64,000 bases of DNA from an uncultured bacterium (GCA_905214545.1 CAJMMO010000002.1:186001-250000), one strand, 5' to 3'; shown: positions 33,280 to 41,833, counted from the first letter of the stretch. Numbers and translations: made by a program. The notes: generated by a model not told the origin, from the letters alone.

Positions 33280-34564
33280 AAACTAAGTCCTCTTTTGCTT
33301 TTGGACGGTCACCAATGTGGTAGGACTTCAAAATATCACCGGCAATTTCGTCACTGTAGTCCTCGTTTGAGTAAACAGTGGCCAGGCTGTCGCCAACTTC
33401 GACCTTGTCGCCCAAGTGCTTGTTGATCACTAAGCCGACGCCCCAGTCAACCTTGTCGGTCTTCTTTAAGCGGCCGCCGCCTAAGTATACGCTGACCATG
33501 CCGATTTCGTTGGTGTTGATTTCGTCAACGTAGCCGGCCTTTTCAGCCTTGACTTCGTACTTGTGGCTGGCCAGCGGCAGCAGGCTGTAGTAGTCGACAA
33601 CGCGGTCGTCGCCGCCTTGGGCCTTGATCATTTCGCGCAGCTTTGCCAAGCCCTTGCCATTTTTAATGTTTTCTTCCAGCATCTTGCGGGCATCTGCCAG
33701 GTTGTCGGCCAAGTGGGCCAGAACCAGCATGTGGCTGCCTAAGACTAAGGTCAGCTCGGTGGTGTCCTTTGGACCCTTGCCCTTCAGGATGTCGATACTT
33801 TCCATGATTTCCAAGGAGTTGCCGACAGTGTTGCCCAGCGGCTGGTTCATGTTCGTGACCACAGCGACACATTCGTTGCCGTGCTGCTTGCCGATGGCCA
33901 GCAAAGTCTTGGCCAGTTTTTCAGCTTGGGCCTTGTCGCGCATGAAGGCGCCGTTGCCGCACTTGACGTCAAAGACCAGAGAGTCGGTCCCAGAAGCCAG
34001 CTTTTTAGACATAATAGACGATGCGATCAGCGGAATTGATTCCACGGTGCCGGAAGTGTCGCGCAAAGCGTAGATCTTCTTGTCGGCAGGAGCCACGTTA
34101 GTAGAAGCAGAAACAATCGCCGTCCCTACTTTTTTAACTTGGTCGATGAATTGCTCTTCGGTTTCGTCAACGCTGAAGCCCGGAATACTTTCCAGCTTGT
34201 CCAAGGTACCGCCGGTGTGGCCCAGGCCGCGGCCTGAGATCATCGGGTTCTTGGCGCCGCAGCTGGCAACAAGCGGAGCCAGCGGAATGGAAATCTTGTC
34301 GCCGACGCCGCCGGTTGAGTGCTTGTCGACCTTGATTTCAGGGATTGATGACAAGTCGAGCTCGTCGCCGCTTTTCAGCATGGAGAAGGCCATGTCGAAA
34401 GTTTCGCGGTCGTTCATCCCGTTTAACAAGATGGCCATGGTCATGGCTGACATCTGGTAGTCAGGAATGCTGCCGTCGGTGTAGCCGTCGATCATGAACT
34501 TGATCTCTTCGGTCGTCAGTTCCTTCTTATCTCTTTTTTTGATGATATTGTCGAGCATTCGCAT
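33257..34564 (-). CDS. pdp: Pyrimidine-nucleoside phosphorylase
   Basis: Phosphorolyses uridine, thymidine or deoxyuridine to base and (deoxy)ribose-1-phosphate in nucleoside salvage. Family-length at 435 residues. The signature VDKHSTGGVGDKISIPLAPLVA, SGRGLGHTGGTLDKLES and the phosphate/base pocket DVKCGNGAFM are all present. AAGGAG lies 11 nt before the ATG at 34564; a second ATG at 34558 is too distant. Second gene of the operon that continues into the metallophosphoesterase, asnH and the ATP-grasp gene. Confidence 0.95.
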   Translation of the reverse strand: MRMLDNIIKKRDKKELTTEEIKFMIDGYTDGSIPDYQMSAMTMAILLNGMNDRETFDMAFSMLKSGDELDLSSIPEIKVDKHSTGGVGDKISIPLAPLVASCGAKNPMISGRGLGHTGGTLDKLESIPGFSVDETEEQFIDQVKKVGTAIVSASTNVAPADKKIYALRDTSGTVESIPLIASSIMSKKLASGTDSLVFDVKCGNGAFMRDKAQAEKLAKTLLAIGKQHGNECVAVVTNMNQPLGNTVGNSLEIMESIDILKGKGPKDTTELTLVLGSHMLVLAHLADNLADARKMLEENIKNGKGLAKLREMIKAQGGDDRVVDYYSLLPLASHKYEVKAEKAGYVDEINTNEIGMVSVYLGGGRLKKTDKVDWGVGLVINKHLGDKVEVGDSLATVYSNEDYSDEIAGDILKSYHIGDRPKAKEDLVYEVIQQN

Positions 34565-34579
34565 TGTTAAAAAATCTCC

Positions 34580-35074
34580 TTAGTTTTTGGAATGTGCAGT
34601 TAAAGCATTCGCTGCCAGAGCAATTGACAGCACTGCGTCTTTTGACAAGACCTTGCACAGATCGTCTGACGCAATTGAGTAGACCGCGCCGATGACTTTC
34701 AGGCTGTAGGCCAAAACGTGGAAGTCGACTTCCGGGTCGTAAACGCCGTCGGCGTATGGGTCTTCGTGGTTATAAGTCAGGTGGATTTTGCCTTGGTCGA
34801 CAAAACCGTCCACGTGGTTAGTCAAGATCCGGTCGTGAACGTCCTGCATTGGCTCTGACAGGTGCAGCAGATCCAGCTTGTGGTCGGATTCTTCGCTGTT
34901 GTAGTAGCTTTCTTGGCTGGCAGCCAAGTAGGATTGAACGGGCTTAGCCAATACTTTCAAGCCGTCCAAAGCTTTGTAAATTCTTTCGATATCCAAGTCT
35001 TGCTGGCCGCTTAAAATCTGCTCCTGCGACAGGGTCAGGTCATCGGCCAGGGTCATGATTGCAAATTTATCCAT
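34580..35074 (-). CDS. Protein of unknown function, first gene of the pdp operon
   Basis: 164 residues, acidic, no signal or membrane segment. It reads as a mostly helical fold with LDIERIYKALDGLKVLAKPVQ, EPMQDVHDRILTNHVDGFVDQG and a C-terminal helix rich in Ala/Leu. I do not recognise the family. AGGGAGGG lies ahead of the ATG, and a TATAAT -10 box (minus strand, 35097-35102) with TTTTTG 16 bp further up overlaps the usp terminator T-run. The 15-bp gap to pdp indicates co-transcription. Confidence 0.7.
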   Translation of the reverse strand: MDKFAIMTLADDLTLSQEQILSGQQDLDIERIYKALDGLKVLAKPVQSYLAASQESYYNSEESDHKLDLLHLSEPMQDVHDRILTNHVDGFVDQGKIHLTYNHEDPYADGVYDPEVDFHVLAYSLKVIGAVYSIASDDLCKVLSKDAVLSIALAANALTAHSKN

Positions 35075-35119
35075 GTGTGCCCTCCCTATTCCGTTAATTA
35101 TAACTAAATCTGCCCAAAC

Positions 35120-35146
35120 AAAAAAGCCTAGCAGCTAAGCTAGGCT
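35120..35146 (-). terminator. Intrinsic terminator of usp
   Basis: GCCTAGC TTAGCT GCTAGGC with TTTTTT on the minus strand, directly after the usp stop. Its T-run forms part of the next promoter's -35 area. Confidence 0.88.
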
Positions 35147-35156
35147 GAGGTCAGGC

Positions 35157-35660
35157 TTATCTTCTGCCCCGTTTTTTCTTTGGCATGGGCTTGTTTTCAA
35201 GGTCGGTGCGCACGACCAGCACGTCTGCTAAAGCATGCTGGTTGACGAATTCGGTAACCGAACCCATCAAGATCCGCTCCACAGCGGACAAACCGGTTGC
35301 GCCCATGATGATCAGATTGTTGTGGTGGTCCTTGATAAAGTCGTATGAAATGACCATCTTCGGGCTGCCATAACGGATGTGGATGTCGACCCGATCAAAG
35401 TCGTGTTTTTCTTTGGCCCACTGCTGCAAGCTCTTCAGGTACTCTTCGGAATCCTGCGTCATCTGGTAGATCGCGTCGCCCGAAATCAAGGCATCTTTGT
35501 TCTCGCCCATGAACTGCCGGGTATCGATGACGTTCAGCACATCGATGTGGCCGTGGTTTTCTTTTGCCGCCTGCACGGCCTTGTCAAAAGCCCGTTCTGC
35601 CGACTCGGAACCGTCCACCGGGACGAGGATCTTATCGTACTTTTCAGTCAATCTTGCCAT
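35157..35660 (-). CDS. Universal stress protein, UspA family
   Basis: Nucleotide-binding alpha/beta stress protein of 167 residues. ILVPVDGSESAERAFDKAV at the N-terminus and IIMGATGLSAVERILMGS show the G-x2-G-x9-G-S pattern of ATP-binding Usp proteins. The tail after ~residue 155 is very basic (PMPKKKRGRR), which is longer and more charged than usual. Cytoplasmic. AAAGGAG lies ahead of the ATG. Monocistronic. Confidence 0.93.
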   Translation of the reverse strand: MARLTEKYDKILVPVDGSESAERAFDKAVQAAKENHGHIDVLNVIDTRQFMGENKDALISGDAIYQMTQDSEEYLKSLQQWAKEKHDFDRVDIHIRYGSPKMVISYDFIKDHHNNLIIMGATGLSAVERILMGSVTEFVNQHALADVLVVRTDLENKPMPKKKRGRR

Positions 35661-35739
35661 CTCCTTTGCTCTACTTAGCTAGGTATATTTTATCATAATC
35701 TGGCCTGCAAAGCGGACTAATCCAAATTGGCCAGTGGGG

Positions 35740-35768
35740 TTAACCAAGGCAAAAGCTTATGCTAGAAT
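35740..35768 (+). promoter_or_regulatory. Promoter of the tyrosine phosphatase gene
   Basis: TTAACC (35740-35745), 17-bp spacer, TAGAAT (35763-35768). Transcription would start near 35775, inside the cre-like element. Confidence 0.65.
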
Positions 35769-35772
35769 TTAG

Positions 35773-35786
35773 TGTAAGCGTTTTGA
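35773..35786. promoter_or_regulatory. cre (CcpA) site at the phosphatase gene start
   Basis: TGTAAGCGTTTTGA matches the catabolite-responsive consensus TGWAANCGNTNWCA at all defined positions but one (G for C at position 13). It lies on the transcription start, a repressing position. Confidence 0.65.
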
Positions 35787-35803
35787 TAAAGGATAATGAA
35801 TAA

Positions 35804-36607
35804 ATGGAACAAGAAAATAAGTACAAGCTGATTGGCGTAGTCCACGGCAACAACTTCCGCGAATTAGGCGGCTACCGCACTCTGAGCGGTAAAAAGATCA
35901 AGTACCACAAATTGTTGAGAACCGGCCACTTCGCCGACCTCGACCAAAAGGATTTGGACTTTTTAAGCAACTACGGTCTGAAATACGACGTAGACTTCCG
36001 GACTAAGAAGGAAATCACCGACAAGCCGGACCGCGTCCCTGAAGGCTGCAACTATGAGTACACGCCTGTTTTTTCAGAGGACTTGACCAACTCGTCAAAG
36101 GGCATCGACGACCTGGAAACGGTCGCTAAAAACGACGGCAAGTGGGGCTACAACCACATGCTGTTTGCCTACGAAGACATGATTAAAAGTGAAACCGCCC
36201 AAAAGGCCTACCGCCGCTTCTTCGACTTGCTGCTTGCAAACGACCAAGAAGGCGAAAGCCTGGCCTTCCACTGCACTGCCGGCAAGGACCGCACCGGTTA
36301 CGCCGCTTTGCTGGTTTTGACCACCCTGGGTGTGCCATTGACCACGATCTTTGAAGACTACATGATCACTAACGACGCCATCAAGGACTTCGTCGACGGC
36401 ATGGTTGAAAAGGCCCGCAAAGAAGGCAACAACGACAACGTCTTAGAAGCCATCAGAGACATTCAGTCAGTGCACAAGTCTTACCTGCAGCACTGCTTGG
36501 ACGTCTTAAACAAGGAATACGGCGGCATCGACAACTACCTGCGCAACGTCTTGAAGGTCACTGACGCCGAAGTCTTGAAGCTGCGCCGCATCTACTTGGA
36601 AGACTAA
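35804..36607 (+). CDS. Tyrosine-protein phosphatase (DSP-like, Y_phosphatase3)
   Basis: Cytoplasmic Cys-based phosphatase of 267 residues. N-terminal NNFRELGGYRT is the family marker, and the P-loop AFHCTAGKDRTGYAAL contains the catalytic H-C-x5-R. The length fits the lactobacillar/listerial LipA-type tyrosine or lipid phosphatases. A cre site at its promoter suggests repression in glucose. AAAGGAT lies ahead of the ATG. Substrate could be phosphotyrosine on wall or polysaccharide regulators, or phosphoinositide; not decidable here. Monocistronic. Confidence 0.9.
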   Translation: MEQENKYKLIGVVHGNNFRELGGYRTLSGKKIKYHKLLRTGHFADLDQKDLDFLSNYGLKYDVDFRTKKEITDKPDRVPEGCNYEYTPVFSEDLTNSSKGIDDLETVAKNDGKWGYNHMLFAYEDMIKSETAQKAYRRFFDLLLANDQEGESLAFHCTAGKDRTGYAALLVLTTLGVPLTTIFEDYMITNDAIKDFVDGMVEKARKEGNNDNVLEAIRDIQSVHKSYLQHCLDVLNKEYGGIDNYLRNVLKVTDAEVLKLRRIYLED

Positions 36608-36613
36608 TTATAA

Positions 36614-36649
36614 AAAATAAAGCTGCCAATTCGGCAGCTTATTTTTTTT
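36614..36649. terminator. Bidirectional terminator between phosphatase and EIIA genes
   Basis: AAGCTGCC AATTC GGCAGCTT with T-runs on both strands, between converging genes. Confidence 0.9.
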
Positions 36650-36651
36650 GC

Positions 36652-37131
36652 TCATTCGGGCAAGTGTTGACAGCAAAAGCTGTAGATAAATGCCGGGTCT
36701 TTTGAATTTAAAAAGGCCCGCAGCTGTTCAGGCGGCACGGCTTTTAAAAGGCCCACGACGCGGGCTAAGAGCGCCGTGCGCGCCGGGGCGTCGGTCGTCA
36801 GCAGCAGGAAGACAAAACCGACGGGCACCTGCTGGCTTGGCGTCAGCATGTTGCCAAAGGGCACACCGTCGCAGCGGATGGGCACCAGCAAGTCGCGGTA
36901 AAAGCAGGCTTTTTGCAAGTGCGGCACGGCGATGTTGGGCAGGCGGCGCGCCACCGGGGTCGTCACGATCCCGGTCGGGGCGACAGCTTCGTGTTTAATC
37001 AGCTCTTGGCTGTAGTCGCCTTTGACATAGCCCAAGTGGCTGAGCTGTTCAAAGACTTCCGCAAACAGCGCTTTTTGACTGGTCGCCTTGCTGATGAAAA
37101 CGGCATCTTGGTGCAGGATTTTTTCGGCCAT
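36652..37131 (-). CDS. Orphan PTS EIIA, fructose/mannitol-galactitol type
   Basis: Phosphocarrier domain of the sugar phosphotransferase system, 159 residues. RLPNIAVPHLQKA carries the phosphorylated histidine of EIIA-2 domains (V-A-x-P-H). The start ISKATSQKALFAEVFEQL and the C-terminal helix fit the family. It has no EIIB or EIIC partners nearby and stands alone between a phosphatase and a GH31 gene, so it either serves a distant permease or acts as a regulator. AAAGGGG precedes the ATG. Confidence 0.8.
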   Translation of the reverse strand: MAEKILHQDAVFISKATSQKALFAEVFEQLSHLGYVKGDYSQELIKHEAVAPTGIVTTPVARRLPNIAVPHLQKACFYRDLLVPIRCDGVPFGNMLTPSQQVPVGFVFLLLTTDAPARTALLARVVGLLKAVPPEQLRAFLNSKDPAFIYSFCCQHLPE

Positions 37132-37176
37132 GGGAATCCCCTTTCTGTTGGGTCTTATCCTAGCATTTTCGGGGGC

Positions 37177-37203
37177 TTGCAGTATACATTTTTTCGTTAT
37201 AAT
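37177..37203 (+). promoter_or_regulatory. Promoter of the GH31-like gene
   Basis: TTGCAG (37177-37182), a short 15-bp spacer and a perfect TATAAT (37198-37203). The short spacing suggests weak or regulated activity. Confidence 0.5.
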
Positions 37204-37238
37204 GAAAGAAGAGCCATTAGATAGAAGAGATGAAGCAC

Positions 37239-40226
37239 ATGATTAAGAACAGACAATTAGGCCGCCTGTTAAAAGTCGTGAAAACTGCCAGCTGCTACCA
37301 GCTGCTTTTTGACGACGGCGTGACAGGCCGCTTGACCATCGTCAGCCCGCACATCTTCCGCCTGCAGGTCGACCCGACCGGCCAGTTTGCGGACTTAGAG
37401 CCCAGCCTGCTGACCGACTTTGAAACAGACCAAACCGCCTTTAACGAAGCCCGGCTGCTCACCACCGACGAGGCCTTTACCATCCAGGCCGGCGCCCTGG
37501 AATTGCGCCTGCAGCGCCGCCCGGCTTTGCTCAGCATCTACGACGAACGCATCCACAGGACCCGCATGGCGCAGGCCGCCCCGCTGGAGTTTACGAGCGA
37601 GACCAGCAGCGAGTTTTTAAAACAAAGCCAAAATGAGTTCTACTACGGCGGCGGGATGCAGAACGGCCGTTTTTCTCACAAGGGCCAAAAAATTGCCATC
37701 AAGAACACCAACTTGGCGGGTAATGGCGCAGTTGCAGCGCCCGTGCCGTTTTTCTGGTCCAACGCCGGCTTCGGCGAGCTGCGCAACACTTGGCAGCCGG
37801 GCCGCTACGACTTCAGCGCCAAGAACAGTCAGGCCGTGATCTTAACGCACGCCGACAACGTCTTTGACAGCTTTTATGTTGTAGGCGACACGCCGGCCGA
37901 GATCCTGCAGCGCTACTACTTCTTAACTGGCAGACCGAAGCTGCTGCCGGACTACGCCTTTGGCCTGGGCCAGCTGAGCAACTTCACTGATTACCACTGG
38001 GCAGAGGCCAAGGCGCAAGACCGCACGGCCTTGAAGTTCTCAGACGGCAAGTACTACCTGCCAGCTGCCGAGGGAGAAGCCGCTAGTTTAAACGAGGACA
38101 ATCCTTTTTCAGCAAAGAGCATGCTCAAGACCTACAAGGACAACAAGCTGCCGCTGGCCTGGCTGGGCGTCGACTTCTTAAGCGATAAGCAGGCCGAGGC
38201 TGCAGATGCCGAAAAGTTTGCCAAAACAGCTAAGGATGCCGGCGTCCAAGCCGTCTTCACCGCCCCGCAGGAAAAGGCCGCAGGGCTGGTGGCCAGCCAG
38301 CAAGCAGTCAAGCCGGGCTACGCACGCATGTTCTTAGCCTTAGACCGGATGCAAAAAGAGGCAGCCGGCGACCGGCCGCTGCTCTTGTCCGAAAACGGCT
38401 GGGCCGGCAGCCAGCGCTTAGCCGCTACCACGGTCTTAGGCGACGGCGGCGACTGGGGCATCATCAAACACGGCGTCGCCAGCCTGCTCGGCCTGGCGCT
38501 TTCAGGCCAGCCGAATGCCGGCATGGCCGTCGACGGGCTGTACGGCGGCGGCAACGCCCAGGTCAACCTGCGCGACTTGGAGTGGAAGGCCTTCACCCCG
38601 CTGCTGTTCTTCGCAGACGGCAAGGGCCGGGGCGCAAAGACCGCCTACGCTTACAACCACAAGCTGACCCGCATCGCAGGGGCCTACTTGGACCTGCGCC
38701 AGCGCCTGCAGCATGAAATCTACAGCCTGGCTTTGGCCAGCCAAGCCGGCGAGTCAATTATCAGACCGCTGTTTTTGGACTTCCCGCACGAAAAGATCAA
38801 CTACACCGAGCAAGTCGATGAAGAATTCATGCTCGGCAGCAACTTCTTGGTGGCCCCGATCATGTCGGGCCGCGAAGACCAAGACGGCCACGCGATCAAG
38901 GACCGGGTCTACCTGCCCGACCGCCGCACGATTTGGACCGACTTTTTCACCGGCAAAAAATACACCGGCGGCCAAGTCTACAACAGCCTGCTGTATGCCT
39001 CCTGGCACCTGCCGGTCTTCATCCCCAGCGGCGCGATCATCAAAACCGGCGCCCACTGCTTCCTGCTCTACCCGAGCCGGGCAAGCGAGCGCGTCTTTTA
39101 CAATGACAACCCAGACAGCGCCGGCTACCGCGACGGCCAGCTGACTAAGCAGACCGTCACCGCCCATTTGCAAGACCGCGAATTGCGCGTCGAGCTGCCG
39201 CCGGTAGAAGGCAGCTACGAAGGCTTTGACCAAAACCAAAGCTTAGAGCTCAACATCTTGTTAGACGCTTACCCGGGAAATATTGAGTTAAAGGCCAACC
39301 AAAAGGTCATCAGCCTGCCCCACTTTGCCAACGCTGCTGCCTTTGCGGCCGCCCAAAGCGGCGTCTTTTACAACCCGGACTTCGTGCCGGCCAACGAAAT
39401 GAAGCGCTTTGGCGCCCAGGCCCAGCCGGCCCTGCAGATCAAGCTGCCGCAAAGCGACTTGACCGCCACCAGCTTCGTCTTAACCATCGAAAACTGCAGC
39501 TACGGTGCCGACCTCGCCACCCACGCGATCACCGACTCGGCCCTGCGCACACCGCAAAAAGTCCGCGTCGACCCGGACAAGGTCTCAGCCCACAGCATTG
39601 CCTTGAACTGGGACCAGCAGCCGGGCAGCAAGGCCCAGCTCGCAGTCGACGGCCTGCTCTACACCAACTTGCCGGACGGCCACTTCATCCTGCACGACTT
39701 AGAGCCAGACCACGCCTACGAGTTCCGGATCCGGACCCTGCGCCAAAACAAGGTCTCCGACTGGTCCGAACCATTCCGGGTCAAGACCAAACCCGACCAG
39801 CTGAACTACGCCGTCCGCGGCATTGAGGTCACCAGCACGTACCCGGCCGCAGCCGACCACCCGCTGGCTTACTTGACCGACCTGCTCACGGCCAGCTCCT
39901 GGCTGACGGCAGATGCAGCCGATCCGAAGGCCGGCCAGTACGAAGAGCTGACCTTTGACTTGGGTGCAAGCACGCCGCTCAGCCGCATGGTCTACGTGCC
40001 GCGCAGCGTCGACCGCAGAGGCCACCTGCTCCGCGTCCAGATCGCTGTTTCGCCAGACGGCGAACACTTCGGCGACTGGAGTGAAGCCTACAACTGGCCA
40101 AACGATGCCAAAAACAAGGTCATCGGTTTGCGCGACGTGACGGCCCGCGCCATCAAGCTGCGCGTCTTAGCCAGCGAAGACAACCTGGCTTCGGCCAAGG
40201 AAATCTTCTTCTTCAAGAAAAAATAA
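37239..40226 (+). CDS. GH31-like protein with FN3 and CBM32-like domains, active site degenerate
   Basis: About 995 residues, no signal peptide. An N-terminal beta domain (~1-240, with FYYGGGMQNGRFSHKG), a GH31-type barrel (~240-560: RPKLLPDYAFGLGQL, LAWLGVDFLSD, RPLLLSENGWAGSQR, LGDGGDW, LALSGQPNAGM, IIRPLFLDFPHE), beta domains, an FN3 unit (~770-860, DLEPDHAYEFRIRT) and a C-terminal F5/8-type CBM32-like domain (~870-995). The expected nucleophile W-x-D-M-N-E region reads VFTAPQEK, and the usual R-S-x-x-G is E-N-G, so catalysis is doubtful. Start: ATG at 37239 (9 nt after GAAGAG); the ATG at 37230 touches that site. Confidence 0.7.
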   Translation: MIKNRQLGRLLKVVKTASCYQLLFDDGVTGRLTIVSPHIFRLQVDPTGQFADLEPSLLTDFETDQTAFNEARLLTTDEAFTIQAGALELRLQRRPALLSIYDERIHRTRMAQAAPLEFTSETSSEFLKQSQNEFYYGGGMQNGRFSHKGQKIAIKNTNLAGNGAVAAPVPFFWSNAGFGELRNTWQPGRYDFSAKNSQAVILTHADNVFDSFYVVGDTPAEILQRYYFLTGRPKLLPDYAFGLGQLSNFTDYHWAEAKAQDRTALKFSDGKYYLPAAEGEAASLNEDNPFSAKSMLKTYKDNKLPLAWLGVDFLSDKQAEAADAEKFAKTAKDAGVQAVFTAPQEKAAGLVASQQAVKPGYARMFLALDRMQKEAAGDRPLLLSENGWAGSQRLAATTVLGDGGDWGIIKHGVASLLGLALSGQPNAGMAVDGLYGGGNAQVNLRDLEWKAFTPLLFFADGKGRGAKTAYAYNHKLTRIAGAYLDLRQRLQHEIYSLALASQAGESIIRPLFLDFPHEKINYTEQVDEEFMLGSNFLVAPIMSGREDQDGHAIKDRVYLPDRRTIWTDFFTGKKYTGGQVYNSLLYASWHLPVFIPSGAIIKTGAHCFLLYPSRASERVFYNDNPDSAGYRDGQLTKQTVTAHLQDRELRVELPPVEGSYEGFDQNQSLELNILLDAYPGNIELKANQKVISLPHFANAAAFAAAQSGVFYNPDFVPANEMKRFGAQAQPALQIKLPQSDLTATSFVLTIENCSYGADLATHAITDSALRTPQKVRVDPDKVSAHSIALNWDQQPGSKAQLAVDGLLYTNLPDGHFILHDLEPDHAYEFRIRTLRQNKVSDWSEPFRVKTKPDQLNYAVRGIEVTSTYPAAADHPLAYLTDLLTASSWLTADAADPKAGQYEELTFDLGASTPLSRMVYVPRSVDRRGHLLRVQIAVSPDGEHFGDWSEAYNWPNDAKNKVIGLRDVTARAIKLRVLASEDNLASAKEIFFFKKK

Positions 40227-40237
40227 AAAAGCGTAAA

Positions 40238-40264
40238 AAAAGAGGCGTCAGCCTCTTTTTTATT
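40238..40264. terminator. Bidirectional terminator between GH31 and esterase genes
   Basis: AAAGAGGC GTCA GCCTCTTT with A- and T-runs on both sides, between converging genes. Confidence 0.85.
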
Positions 40265-41081
40265 TTGCAGTTAAACGATGCAGCCACTCCTGGGCCAAGG
40301 TGAACCAGTGCGCCAGGTGCGGGTCGTTTTGCCAGGCCCGGTCGGCGAGCTCCAGCTCGGGCGTAGCCAGGCCGAAGCCGTGGCCGCCGCGGTCAAACAG
40401 GTGAACCTCGTAAGGGATCTTGTTTGCCTGCAAGGCTCTGACATAGCGCAGCGAGTTTTCGATCAAGACGACGTTATCGTCGACACACTGGAAGACAAAG
40501 GTCGGCGGGGTCAAGGAATTCACGCCGGTGCTGGTGTCGCGCAGAAAGTCGTCGGTTGGGATAAACTGCTTTTGGTCGGCCGGGATCTCAAAGCCCAGCA
40601 GGTCGATGTCGATCAGCGGGTAGCCCAAGATCGTGGCGTTAGCTTTGACTGTGTCGTAGTCATAGCCGTATTTTTCCTGCATTTTTTTACTACCGGCAAA
40701 AGAGTTCATCAAGGCTGCCACGTGGCCGCCGGCCGAATAGCCGGTGGTGACGATTTGCTGGGGGTCGATGCCGAGCTGGTCAGCATTTTTCCTAAAATAA
40801 GCGATGGCGGACAGGCCCGACAGCGCGGCATCAGGGTAGATGTTGCCCGGATCCTGCACCAAATTGTAGTAAAGCAGCGCGGCGTCAAAGCCCTTGTTGA
40901 CGTAGGCCAAGGCGGTCGGTTCGCCTTCGCGCAAGGAGTAGTGGTTGAACGAGCCGCCCGGGATCACCAGGGCCAGCGGCCGCGTCGATTTTTTCAGCAG
41001 CTTGTTTTCGTCTCGTTTAAAAAAGGTCAGCTTAAAACTGCGGCCGTTGAAGTTTTCTAAAGTGAGGTGTTCCACCTTCAT
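40260..41081 (-). CDS. Alpha/beta hydrolase, acetyl esterase-like
   Basis: Cytoplasmic serine hydrolase of 273 residues resembling BD-FAE/acetyl-xylan esterases. VIPGGSFNHYSLREGEP is the oxyanion-side G-G motif, TGYSAGGHVAALM holds the nucleophile serine in G-x-S-x-G, FVFQCVDDNVV supplies the acid, and DRGGHGFGL the histidine. Its ATG overlaps the TGA of the YibF-like gene (ATGA), and AAAGGAG sits upstream, so it is the last gene of a three-gene coupled operon. Confidence 0.88.
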   Translation of the reverse strand: MKVEHLTLENFNGRSFKLTFFKRDENKLLKKSTRPLALVIPGGSFNHYSLREGEPTALAYVNKGFDAALLYYNLVQDPGNIYPDAALSGLSAIAYFRKNADQLGIDPQQIVTTGYSAGGHVAALMNSFAGSKKMQEKYGYDYDTVKANATILGYPLIDIDLLGFEIPADQKQFIPTDDFLRDTSTGVNSLTPPTFVFQCVDDNVVLIENSLRYVRALQANKIPYEVHLFDRGGHGFGLATPELELADRAWQNDPHLAHWFTLAQEWLHRLTAK

Positions 41082-41833
41082 TTTTTATGCTCCTTTCTCT
41101 TGCCGGCCAGCGCCCAGGTCGTCAGCGGAACGACCAAAAGCACGCCGAGCAGGGAATAAATTACCATTAAGAAGTTGATGACAAACAGCTTGTCGTTGAC
41201 CAGCTGGGCCAAGGAGTAATGCAGGCGCTGGTACCAAATAAGCAGCGGCAGGCAGCTGCCGAAAAAGCCGAATAGGATCGTGTTGACGGCGGTGCCCAGC
41301 ACGTCCTGGCCGATCGCCCGCCCGCTTGCGACCAGGCTTTGCCAAGTGATCGCACTTTGCTTTTTTTCCAGGGCAAAAAGGCCGGCGCACATGGCCACGC
41401 TGGCTTCCGCGATGGCGCCCAGCGTGCTGAAGATGGCCACCAGGGTGCAGATCTGCGGGTAGGAGATTCCGACCAAAAGCGACAGCCCCACCAGCTCTTC
41501 GCCGGACTGGTCGCCTAGGCCGTGGGCCTGGGCCAGCCACTGCAAGGTGATGATGCCGCAACTGACGACCAAACTCACAGCTAAAGCCGACCAGAAGGCC
41601 TCGCGGGCCACGGCCAGGTCGTGGGTACCTAAGTAGATGATCGTGAGCAGCTTCAGTGGAATGAAAATTACCGCACAGACGATGACGTTCACGCCCCAAG
41701 AGATCAGCAAGGCTACCAGGATGATCAAGCAGGTGTTAACGACGACGCTGGCAAAAGAGCGCAGGCCGGACCGGCCGCCCACCAGCAGCATTAAGACCAA
41801 AAGTACAATTAATAAGACAGTCAGGGTATTCAT
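41078..41833 (-). CDS. YibE/F-like membrane protein (small partner)
   Basis: Membrane protein of 251 residues with seven or so hydrophobic segments. It matches the second half of the YibE/F family: AIFSTLGAIAEASVAMCAGL, and ASGRAIGQDVLGTAVNTILFGFFGS, the repeat in which the larger partner has EIGREIMGPLINVLVLIFM. Function unknown; family members are sometimes annotated as permeases. Its start overlaps the stop of the larger YibE/F gene by 4 nt and its stop overlaps the esterase start by 4 nt. Confidence 0.85.
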   Translation of the reverse strand: MNTLTVLLIVLLVLMLLVGGRSGLRSFASVVVNTCLIILVALLISWGVNVIVCAVIFIPLKLLTIIYLGTHDLAVAREAFWSALAVSLVVSCGIITLQWLAQAHGLGDQSGEELVGLSLLVGISYPQICTLVAIFSTLGAIAEASVAMCAGLFALEKKQSAITWQSLVASGRAIGQDVLGTAVNTILFGFFGSCLPLLIWYQRLHYSLAQLVNDKLFVINFLMVIYSLLGVLLVVPLTTWALAGKRKEHKK

